From a virus: a DNA stretch of 30,074 nucleotides. Below the pieces are notes generated by a model. The model saw nothing but the letters and a program-made list of their open reading frames with translations. It was not told where the DNA came from and ran no database searches. The first letter of the stretch is position 1. Each line of letters starts with the position of its first letter. This document shows positions 1-5,959 of the stretch, piece after piece. The stretch covers positions 1 through 30,074 of IMG/VR virus record IMGVR_UViG_3300031851_000118. The stretch is one strand, 5' to 3'. Both the position numbers and the translations under genes were made by a program.

Positions 1-12
1 TGTTGTATAGTG

Positions 13-20
13 TATTTATA
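13..20 (-). promoter_or_regulatory. Late-type promoter (TATAAATA) for a gene left of the window
   Basis: Minus-strand octamer TATAAATA, identical to the T4 late promoter core. It lies beyond the terminator of the first gene and points to the left edge, so it should serve a gene outside the window. Confidence 0.55.
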
Positions 21-47
21 GCTTTATGTCAAAATTAAGCCAAAAAA

Positions 48-77
48 ATAGCACGGCCTTTTGAGGGGCCGTGCTAT
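48..77 (-). terminator. Rho-independent terminator after the 59-aa gene
   Basis: A perfect 11-bp GC-rich stem (48-58 with 67-77) with an 8-nt loop. On the minus strand it is followed by seven T. It lies 8 bases after the stop of the minus-strand gene at 86-265. Confidence 0.9.
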
Positions 78-85
78 ATTATAAA

Positions 86-265
86 CTACATTGAGTTCTT
101 TTTTTCCTGAATTTCAGCACGTCTTGCCTTAGTAAGTTTACCAAGTTCACCTAGTGCTTTTCTTGCTCTTGCCGCGGCCGCTTTAACACCCTTAGTTTCG
201 AAAGACTCGCTTTCAGCTAAGTATGATTCCATTGCCGCTTTAATCGCTTCGTGATGTTGTGACAT
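86..265 (-). CDS. Small basic protein, 59 aa, unknown function
   Basis: This short minus-strand gene starts at an ATG with a good AGGAG ribosome site about 6 bases upstream and ends just before a strong terminator. The product begins MSQHHEAIKAAMESYLAES and then has an Ala/Lys/Arg-rich helix with AAAARARKALGELGKLTKARR near residues 29-50. It has no signal peptide or membrane segment. A short, basic, helical protein could bind nucleic acid, but that is inference. It resembles small conserved proteins of marine T4-like phages, although I cannot name a family. The 10-bp inverted repeat at 283-328 lies directly upstream. The reading frame, ribosome site and terminator make the gene itself fairly certain; its function is unknown. 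Confidence 0.75.
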   Translation of the reverse strand: MSQHHEAIKAAMESYLAESESFETKGVKAAAARARKALGELGKLTKARRAEIQEKKNSM

Positions 266-282
266 AATTATCTCCTATTGTG

Positions 283-328
283 TTTAACACGCTTTTATTT
301 ACTATCATAGCATTTAAGGCGTGTTAAA
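283..328. repeat. Perfect 10-bp inverted repeat between two genes
   Basis: TTTAACACGC (283-292) and its exact complement (319-328) flank 26 AT-rich bases between the porin stop and the next gene. There is no T-run, so this is not a classic terminator. It could be an mRNA 3' or 5' stem-loop or an operator pair. Confidence 0.5.
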
Positions 329-334
329 TGTGGT

Positions 335-1408
335 TTAGAATTTATATTTCACAGATCCCAGGATTGATGTTGTATCAGCATAATCTGCACCAGTGATAGT
401 TGATGTTCCACTCTTATCGTGTAGATATAAACCAATCTCTAATCCATCTTGCTTATCAGCACGTTTGCCAGCGTCATAGTTAGCATACACGTTATGAACA
501 ACACCGTAATAGTTACCATCGTAACCTAAGTCATCATTCATAGTTCTATGAGCAGTAACATAAGTTGCTGGAGTAACATTATACATTACACCCATATCAA
601 TTCTGTCATCACTTGCAAGACCTGTGTCTTTGTCGTCCCACAACTCAACACCCCATTGCATTGGGATATCCCATCTACGAAGTGTTCCGCCAATAGCGTA
701 TCCTTCTTGACGAGTGTCTGTTGTGTAACTTGCTGAACCTGCCGCAGTTGTGTCAATGATCATGTATGATACATCAGCTAAACCTAATAAGCTAACTGTT
801 GCACTTGCATACAATGAGTCTTCGTTGTTATCGTAACCAACAACTACACCCCATGGCTTTTCTCTTTTAAGTCTGTACGCATCAAATTCGAATTCAGTTT
901 CTTTTTCAAATCCGCCTAATACTAAAACAGTCTTTTCATTGTGATCCAACCTACTACTTGATTCAGTAATGATAATTGGTGCTCCAATCTTTGATGTTTT
1001 TGCAAAGCCAATGCGTTGTGCATCAGTTTCACCAACATAGATTGTTGCGAAGTCATTACCAAAACCTAATTGCTTTTCAACAATAGTATTGTCAAGAGTA
1101 CTATCTAATGCATAATCACTATCATACGTCATAGTTGCACCAACCCAGTTAAGGTTAAGCATGTTCTTGTCAATATCTAAGTCTTGGCTAATACCAACTT
1201 GCAATTCAGCACGTGAGTCCCAACCAGAGTCATAAGTTTTATCGTCATATATACCCTCAATTTCACCATTGACATAAAGTCCAGCTGGTAAATTTGGCAT
1301 ACTACTTTCAAGGGCCTGTACTCTACTTTCGAGACCTGCATCGTCAGCCAAGGTTCCTGTCGCAAGAGTTGCGAACAAGACGGCTAACACCATCGTTACT
1401 TTTTTCAT
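335..1408 (-). CDS. Phage-encoded outer-membrane porin-like beta-barrel protein
   Basis: A 357-aa protein with a clear Sec signal peptide (MKKVTMVLAVLFATLATGTLA, cleavage near residue 21/22). A short heptad-like stretch (LESRVQALE, about residues 26-34) follows, as in trimeric porins that carry an N-terminal coiled coil. The rest is alternating polar/hydrophobic strands rich in Asp, Tyr and Gly, ending in VKYKF. The terminal Phe with aromatic/hydrophobic residues at alternate positions is the usual BAM-recognition signature of outer-membrane barrels. Inference: the protein is exported and inserted in the host outer membrane during infection, altering permeability or blocking receptors against superinfection. 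The gene stands alone, with an AAGGAT ribosome site and a late-type element and hairpin upstream. The barrel class is well supported; substrate and role are unknown. Confidence 0.8.
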   Translation of the reverse strand: MKKVTMVLAVLFATLATGTLADDAGLESRVQALESSMPNLPAGLYVNGEIEGIYDDKTYDSGWDSRAELQVGISQDLDIDKNMLNLNWVGATMTYDSDYALDSTLDNTIVEKQLGFGNDFATIYVGETDAQRIGFAKTSKIGAPIIITESSSRLDHNEKTVLVLGGFEKETEFEFDAYRLKREKPWGVVVGYDNNEDSLYASATVSLLGLADVSYMIIDTTAAGSASYTTDTRQEGYAIGGTLRRWDIPMQWGVELWDDKDTGLASDDRIDMGVMYNVTPATYVTAHRTMNDDLGYDGNYYGVVHNVYANYDAGKRADKQDGLEIGLYLHDKSGTSTITGADYADTTSILGSVKYKF

Positions 1409-1446
1409 TTTATTTTATTATATCCTTATCTATATTATAACATAAA

Positions 1447-1465
1447 AAGACTCCGGGAGAGTCTT
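1447..1465 (-). terminator. Hairpin with T-run downstream of the PAAR-M15 gene
   Basis: A perfect 7-bp stem AAGACTC/GAGTCTT with loop CGGGA. On the minus strand it is followed by five T. It probably terminates the spike operon. It also lies just inside the transcript expected from the late-type element at 1472-1479, so it may instead cap the 5' end of the porin mRNA. Confidence 0.7.
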
Positions 1466-1471
1466 CGAGCT

Positions 1472-1479
1472 TATTTATG
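1472..1479 (-). promoter_or_regulatory. Late-type promoter (CATAAATA) for the porin gene
   Basis: Minus-strand CATAAATA in the gap before the porin gene, about 65 bases from its ATG. It matches the ATAAATA element found before many genes in this window. Confidence 0.45.
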
Positions 1480-1511
1480 CTATCTTTGAGTGCATTTATC
1501 TTTAAAGTGGT

Positions 1512-2561
1512 TTAACTAGTAGCATATCCATTAGCTTTTAAGGTCTGTTGTGCCCATGGATATTTTGGTAGGCCAGTTCTACTTCCATTGGAACCCCAAG
1601 CCACTTTTGCACCTCTAATATCAATGTGCGTAAATGTATTGTATATGCCAATTGCAGTAAACCCTGCGTCAATAGCCGCTTGAATGAACTTTTGACGTTG
1701 TGCTGTTGTTAGTCCTGTCTGAACAATGTCGACAGCATTTCCTAACATGTGTTGACTTTTCTTAGATCCACCAACTCTTGAATTGTATTCTGGACTTCTA
1801 TATCCACTAGTACAAACTAATTGGAAACCCATCTCTCTAGATATTCTTTCTAAGCCTGTTACAACTTGTGGTTTCACTCTACTGTCAACGTGTGGTAACC
1901 ATTTAATAAATTGTCCATCTGCATTTGATGGTTGTTTACTTGGAACTTCTTCAACTAACTCTCCATCTGACGATGAACTTGCTGGAGCCGGTTGTGGTCC
2001 TGCTGTATTTGTTACTCCGGATTCTCCACCTGTAAGTACAGGACTTTCATTACCACGTCTAGCAGTTGGAATACCACCATCGCCATATTCTACTGCTTCT
2101 GTTGTATCTGGATCAACTCCGTTATCTCTTTCAATCTTACGACCAATAATAATGTCTGCGGCTTCTACTGGATCAAGTGTAACCTTTTCAAAGCCCATTG
2201 CTTGTGCAACTACGTTACCTATTGCGTTCGCTTGTTCTTCTGCTGTTGCTTGTGGATCACCTGCTACGTCTGTACTACCTGTAACAATAACTGCCTTGTA
2301 AGGAGCGTCTGTATCAATTACATCACCAATCCTTGCTGTAAGTAACTCATTAGTAATGTCTATTGTTGATCCTGTTATAATTTTACCTATATGCCCACAG
2401 TCAGTTTCAACTAGGTCTCCTAGTCTTGCTGTAGGAATGTTGTTAGTAAACACGTTCGGACTACCTGTTATAATAGTACCACCAATGTCTAAAGGTGGAT
2501 GACTAGGATGATAACAAGTACCTTGTGTCCTGTCGCCAATTCTTGCTATTGGTTGTCCCAT
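1512..2561 (-). CDS. PAAR-like spike protein fused to an M15-type peptidoglycan peptidase
   Basis: A 349-aa protein with two parts. Residues 1-105 contain three short repeats of the form ARIGD/ARLGD...IITGS, with a His/Cys-rich patch (CYHPSHPP near 16-23), typical of PAAR-type tips of contractile tails. A low-complexity linker follows, and residues 215-345 form a VanY/M15-like peptidase. Its signature residues are SGYRS (252-256), SQHMLGNAVD (His271, Asp278) and THID (His312, Asp314), which match the zinc-binding SxHxxGxAxD and HxD motifs. Inference: the protein sits at the tip of the tail tube and cuts peptide cross-links during entry, although a lysis role is not excluded. The gene abuts the preceding gene (stop TAG directly followed by ATG) and ends the spike operon before the hairpin at 1447-1465. 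Confidence 0.85.
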   Translation of the reverse strand: MGQPIARIGDRTQGTCYHPSHPPLDIGGTIITGSPNVFTNNIPTARLGDLVETDCGHIGKIITGSTIDITNELLTARIGDVIDTDAPYKAVIVTGSTDVAGDPQATAEEQANAIGNVVAQAMGFEKVTLDPVEAADIIIGRKIERDNGVDPDTTEAVEYGDGGIPTARRGNESPVLTGGESGVTNTAGPQPAPASSSSDGELVEEVPSKQPSNADGQFIKWLPHVDSRVKPQVVTGLERISREMGFQLVCTSGYRSPEYNSRVGGSKKSQHMLGNAVDIVQTGLTTAQRQKFIQAAIDAGFTAIGIYNTFTHIDIRGAKVAWGSNGSRTGLPKYPWAQQTLKANGYATS

Positions 2562-3209
2562 CTATGCTGACCCTGTTGGAAATTGTGAATCTAGTTGTGC
2601 TTGTGTACCGTATATTCTGTACAGTTTTAAACCTTCGCTCATGTAATCATACATAACATCTTTGTACGGAAGTTTCTTATTAACATTAAAGTTAACAATG
2701 CCACCACCGCTTTGTATCTGTAATGACTTCGCAGGCTTGTTACTTGGTTCAGCTGACTTAGGTTCTGCTGATGCAGGAACATCACCAAGTAATACTTTAG
2801 CGTTATGAATCTTTGCTTCTAGTTCTCCTAATGATGCAAGTTCAGATATCTTTCTTGTATCTAAACCAGCAAAGCTAGTAAACAAATTACCTATCTTAGA
2901 ACTTGCACTTGCTGTTGATTGTTTAGCTAGTTCTAATTTGTTAGCTGTAGCATTTTTAATTGAATCTGGTATAAGTCCACCTAGATCAGATGGTATTACA
3001 GGTAAGTCTGCCGCAGGATCAGGAATGCCAAAGTCGGGTAACGATGCTTCTGGTAGGTCAGGAAATCGTTCAGCAATCATTGAAGGATCACCAAACACTT
3101 CTGTTTCTACACCATTTATAACTTTGATTTCACTATTCAACTTAGTATTAACATTAAAGTTAACAAGTTGACTGTTAGCTTTTAATTGAACTTTAGGTAT
3201 AGCACTCAT
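2562..3209 (-). CDS. Putative baseplate/spike-associated protein with terminal VNFNV repeats
   Basis: A 215-aa protein whose two ends carry the same repeat of about 45 residues: N-terminal LVNFNVNTKL...VFGDPSMIAERFP and C-terminal IVNFNVNKKL...IYGTQAQLDSQFP. Between them are a Pro-rich stretch (about residues 48-80), a helical Ala/Ser/Lys segment and a low-complexity linker. The neighbouring gene at 3209-4174 has the same repeat at both of its ends, so the two proteins are related and probably bind the same partner. It overlaps that gene by one base and is followed directly by the PAAR-peptidase gene, which suggests a part in the tail spike or baseplate. No enzyme motif is visible, and the function is inferred from position only. 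Confidence 0.7.
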   Translation of the reverse strand: MSAIPKVQLKANSQLVNFNVNTKLNSEIKVINGVETEVFGDPSMIAERFPDLPEASLPDFGIPDPAADLPVIPSDLGGLIPDSIKNATANKLELAKQSTASASSKIGNLFTSFAGLDTRKISELASLGELEAKIHNAKVLLGDVPASAEPKSAEPSNKPAKSLQIQSGGGIVNFNVNKKLPYKDVMYDYMSEGLKLYRIYGTQAQLDSQFPTGSA

Positions 3210-4174
3210 TATACTGCTACCAATATTGATTCAGGAAATGCTTTGTCTAGTTGTTCTGTTGTAGCATATACTCTTGTTAGCTTACCTTGGTGCATAACAT
3301 CTCTGAAAGGTTTCTTCTTGTCAATATTCCAGTTAACAATACTACCATTTGATTGTATAGTTCTTGTTTGTGCCGGAACATCGCTTTTCATTTTCTCTTT
3401 AATCTCACCTGCTTGTCCACTAGGTGTAAACTTTGTATTTTGTAGTGCAGTTGTTATTCCTTTACAGTTACCTGTTTTAACTGCGGCAACCATTGCACTT
3501 AGTTCACCTTGACATGCACCAATGTTTTCTGACACTACTGCACACGCATCGTTAATCTCTTGTCCAACGTCTGGTGCTTCATCACCTAGTACTTCATTTA
3601 AGTCGTTCATTGTCTCAGACACACCATTAATATAATTGTCTAAGGCAGTTTCTAATTCTTCTCTTGCTACTGTGTACAGTTGCGGATCCGGAGTATCATC
3701 GTCAAGTTCTATTGCTTCTAAACGTTCGATAAGAGCATTAACTTCTTCTGTCTTAGCTGTTGCATCTGTAATGTTAGTATTGATTTCAGAAATCTTTTCA
3801 GTTGCCTCACCTGCCACGTCCATAGACTCTGTTAGTAACTCGTTAATTTTTTCTTCTGTTTCGGAGGCTGATATAGCTGTTTCAACATCAGGTGCTAATG
3901 AACCAATACTACCCATAACTGCACAGGCATCTGTTGCAGTTGCCATTGTAGCATCACAGGCAGTTTCAAGTTTAACTGCTTTAGCATCTACAGTATCATC
4001 AACATACTTAGGTGTTCCACCTGCAAACTTTTTATCAAGAGCGGCTTGTGGGCCATGTACCCTTGTTTCTTTTCCTAAATATGTAACAATAATAAATGGT
4101 GTACCTTCTTTTTCAACATTAAAGTTAACAATACTACCATTGTCTTGAATACGTCTATAAATCATTTCTGGCAT
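3209..4174 (-). CDS. Putative baseplate/spike-associated protein, helical core with terminal VNFNV repeats
   Basis: A 321-aa acidic protein. The N-terminus (IQDNGSIVNFNVEKEG...VHGPQAALDKKFAG) and C-terminus (IQSNGSIVNWNIDKKK...VYATTEQLDKAFP) are copies of one repeat. The middle, about residues 60-260, is a long Ala/Glu/Thr-rich helical region (TEEKINELLTESMDVAGEAT and similar) likely to form a coiled coil. It starts at an ATG with an AGGAG-type ribosome site, behind a late-type promoter at 4195-4202, and is first in an operon with two downstream genes. The repeat is shared with the next gene, and the operon ends with the PAAR-M15 protein. The likely job is a structural part of the tail tip, but this rests on context. 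Confidence 0.7.
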   Translation of the reverse strand: MPEMIYRRIQDNGSIVNFNVEKEGTPFIIVTYLGKETRVHGPQAALDKKFAGGTPKYVDDTVDAKAVKLETACDATMATATDACAVMGSIGSLAPDVETAISASETEEKINELLTESMDVAGEATEKISEINTNITDATAKTEEVNALIERLEAIELDDDTPDPQLYTVAREELETALDNYINGVSETMNDLNEVLGDEAPDVGQEINDACAVVSENIGACQGELSAMVAAVKTGNCKGITTALQNTKFTPSGQAGEIKEKMKSDVPAQTRTIQSNGSIVNWNIDKKKPFRDVMHQGKLTRVYATTEQLDKAFPESILVAV

Positions 4175-4194
4175 ATTAATACTCCTCTTACAAA

Positions 4195-4202
4195 GTATTT
4201 AT
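4195..4202 (-). promoter_or_regulatory. Late-type promoter (ATAAATAC) for the spike operon
   Basis: Minus-strand ATAAATAC 20 bases before the ATG at 4174, with an AGGAG ribosome site between. This spacing fits a T4-type late promoter with a short leader. Confidence 0.65.
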
Positions 4203-4205
4203 CTG

Positions 4206-4523
4206 CTATTTAATGATGTCAGCTAATCCTGCAGGTGCTTTGATGATTGGTGATGTTTGTTTTTCGTATGCTTCAGCAAACTGTTTTGCAGTAGGTACAC
4301 ATAAAGAAATAGCAGTATGCTTAACAGTATAGCTTCTGTTTACTTCTGCTGTAAACAAGAACTGTTGTAAGCCAATACCTTTTTCACTAGCAACTAGTGT
4401 TAGTGGATAATGAAGTTGGATTTGTTTATCATCTTCTTTTTCAAACCTACCTACAAGCTCTTCGCCTGACATAAGTTTAATAGTAACAATATCGCCTTTT
4501 TTGTAAGGTGCTTCAATTAACAT
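4206..4523 (-). CDS. Small protein with possible Sm-like fold, 105 aa
   Basis: The first half, YKKGDIVTIKLMSGEELVGR followed by FEKEDDKQIQLHYPL, looks like an Sm/LSm beta-barrel: a strand, a Gly-rich turn (SGEELVGRF) and a second pair of strands, roughly residues 8-45. The second half (about 60-105) is not recognised. A GGAGAA ribosome site precedes the ATG. It lies 3 bases after the glutaredoxin gene in the nrdA-nrdB-grx cluster and is probably co-transcribed with it. An Sm-like protein could bind RNA or act as a ring scaffold, but no sequence here proves that. The reading frame is solid; the fold is a guess from pattern. Confidence 0.6.
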   Translation of the reverse strand: MLIEAPYKKGDIVTIKLMSGEELVGRFEKEDDKQIQLHYPLTLVASEKGIGLQQFLFTAEVNRSYTVKHTAISLCVPTAKQFAEAYEKQTSPIIKAPAGLADIIK

Positions 4524-4526
4524 ATA

Positions 4527-4790
4527 TTATTCTCCAGTTTCTAAGTGTTTTTCTAATTCGTGATAACCACCCATATACTTACCCTTGAAAATAATTTGCG
4601 GAGCAGTTCGTGGCATTGGAAGATTATTAACTTTGAATTCTTCCATCAACTGTTCAACTGGAATGTCTTTACCAATAATCATTTCGATAAAGTCTACGCC
4701 TTTACTTTTTAATAGATGTTTTGCTTTTACACAATAGCTACAATTTGGTTTTGAATATACTACTGTGGTGTTGTTGTCTGCCTTTTGCAT
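4527..4790 (-). CDS. Glutaredoxin
   Basis: An 87-aa thioredoxin-fold protein with the dithiol active site CSYC (Cys17, Cys20) after the first strand (TVVYSKPN). The cis-Pro segment (PRTAPQIIFKGKYMGGYHEL, about residues 60-79) includes the TxPQIFI-like strand and the GGY-type glutathione/substrate loop. Full length for a small glutaredoxin. It overlaps the end of nrdB, so the two are made together. In T4-like phages such proteins reduce the class Ia ribonucleotide reductase after each turnover, and the placement here fits that role. Translation is probably coupled to nrdB. Confidence 0.92.
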   Translation of the reverse strand: MQKADNNTTVVYSKPNCSYCVKAKHLLKSKGVDFIEMIIGKDIPVEQLMEEFKVNNLPMPRTAPQIIFKGKYMGGYHELEKHLETGE

Positions 4791-5893
4791 TATAGTTTAA
4801 ATCCTTTTAGACTGTCTGTTGACACGTCTTGTTTAATCCCACCGATGATATAACTTTCAACTTCTGTCTCTTGAGGTGCAACTTGCAAGCCTGAGCTAGA
4901 TAGCCAATGTTGTGTCCACGGTAGCGGGTTTTGGGTTGATGATGCATCAAAGATAGTTGAGTATCCTAATGCTTTAAGCCTACGGTTGGCAATGTACTCT
5001 ACGTAATCGCCTAACAGTCTTTCGTTCAGACCAATAATTGATCCGTCTTTCATTAAATGTTTAGCCCATGCTTTTTCTTCGTTAACACATGCCTTCCACA
5101 TTTCATAAACTTCTGCTTCACATTCTTTTGCAATCTTAGCCATCTCTGGATCGTCATCGCCACGCATCCAATTCTTAAGAACGTGTGAACTTAATGCAAG
5201 GTGTTGACTTTCATCACGAGCAATAAGACTAATAATCTTTGCTGAGCCTTCCATTTTCTTTAGCTCACCAAATGCAAATGTACATGCAAACGAAACATAA
5301 AAACGTAATCCTTCTAAGATGTTTACGTTCATCATAGCAAGGAACATTTTTTTCTTAACGTCACGCATGGTTCCTTCTTTACGATGAATGAATGCGTCTG
5401 CCGCACCTGTAAATGCATCATAGTTTTTAGTTACACTAACTGCACGTTTAATAATTTCATCGTCATTTAAAATATGATCTAATACTTCACTTGGATTAGG
5501 ATATACATTCTTCATAATGTGTGTATAACTACGTGAGTGAATAGTTTCAAAGAAGTCCCAAGTAACAATACAACCTTCTAGTTCTGGTAAAGATACATGA
5601 GGCAAGAAAGCAAGACATGGTCCTCTTCCTTGTACACTATCTAGTAGTGTTTGATACTTTAGGTTACTTGTAAAAATGTGTTTTTCTTCTGGACGAAAGT
5701 TTTGGAAGTCAGCTCTATCTTTTTGTAACGATACTTCCTCAGGACGCCAAAAGTAACCAAGCATTGTTTGGTTAAGTTTGTCAAATACAGGGAAACGAAA
5801 TGTATCGTATCTCTGTGTGTTTTGATCTGCTCCGAAGAACATATGTTGCTTTGTGAAGTCTACAGCTTCACGATTAAATACTGTCTTTGCCAT
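4790..5893 (-). CDS. nrdB: Class Ia ribonucleotide reductase, small (radical) subunit
   Basis: A 367-aa R2 protein. The diiron and radical residues of the E. coli type are all visible: Asp85 in TLLDSVQGR, Glu116 and His119 in FFETIHSRSYTHI, the tyrosyl-radical Tyr123 in the same motif, a further Glu in MNVNILEGLRFY, and ARDESQH with Glu and His (about residues 228-231). It provides the radical that NrdA uses to make deoxynucleotides for phage replication. The tyrosine is present, so this is the ordinary Fe/tyrosyl-radical form and not a class Ic-type variant. The gene has its own late-type element (5919-5926), follows nrdA by 66 bases, and is overlapped by the glutaredoxin gene. Confidence 0.97.
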   Translation of the reverse strand: MAKTVFNREAVDFTKQHMFFGADQNTQRYDTFRFPVFDKLNQTMLGYFWRPEEVSLQKDRADFQNFRPEEKHIFTSNLKYQTLLDSVQGRGPCLAFLPHVSLPELEGCIVTWDFFETIHSRSYTHIMKNVYPNPSEVLDHILNDDEIIKRAVSVTKNYDAFTGAADAFIHRKEGTMRDVKKKMFLAMMNVNILEGLRFYVSFACTFAFGELKKMEGSAKIISLIARDESQHLALSSHVLKNWMRGDDDPEMAKIAKECEAEVYEMWKACVNEEKAWAKHLMKDGSIIGLNERLLGDYVEYIANRRLKALGYSTIFDASSTQNPLPWTQHWLSSSGLQVAPQETEVESYIIGGIKQDVSTDSLKGFKL

Positions 5894-5918
5894 GTCTCTC
5901 TCTTTTTTCTCTAATAGC

Positions 5919-5926
5919 GTATTTAT
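5919..5926 (-). promoter_or_regulatory. Late-type promoter (ATAAATAC) for nrdB
   Basis: Minus-strand ATAAATAC 25 bases before the nrdB ATG, with a purine-rich ribosome site (GAGAGAGA) between. Confidence 0.55.
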
Positions 5927-5959
5927 TAATATACACTAGTCTTATGTATTTGTCAAGTA

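Noticed and set aside
1783-2301. A 172-codon plus-strand frame opposite the PAAR-M15 gene
   Set aside because: It lies wholly antisense to a gene with clear motifs, has no ribosome site or promoter, and is Ser/Pro/Thr-rich as expected of a shadow frame.
3636-4148. A 170-codon plus-strand frame opposite the helical spike-operon gene
   Set aside because: Antisense shadow of an Ala/Glu/Thr-rich coding region; its Ser/Ala/Val bias follows from that and it has no start signals.
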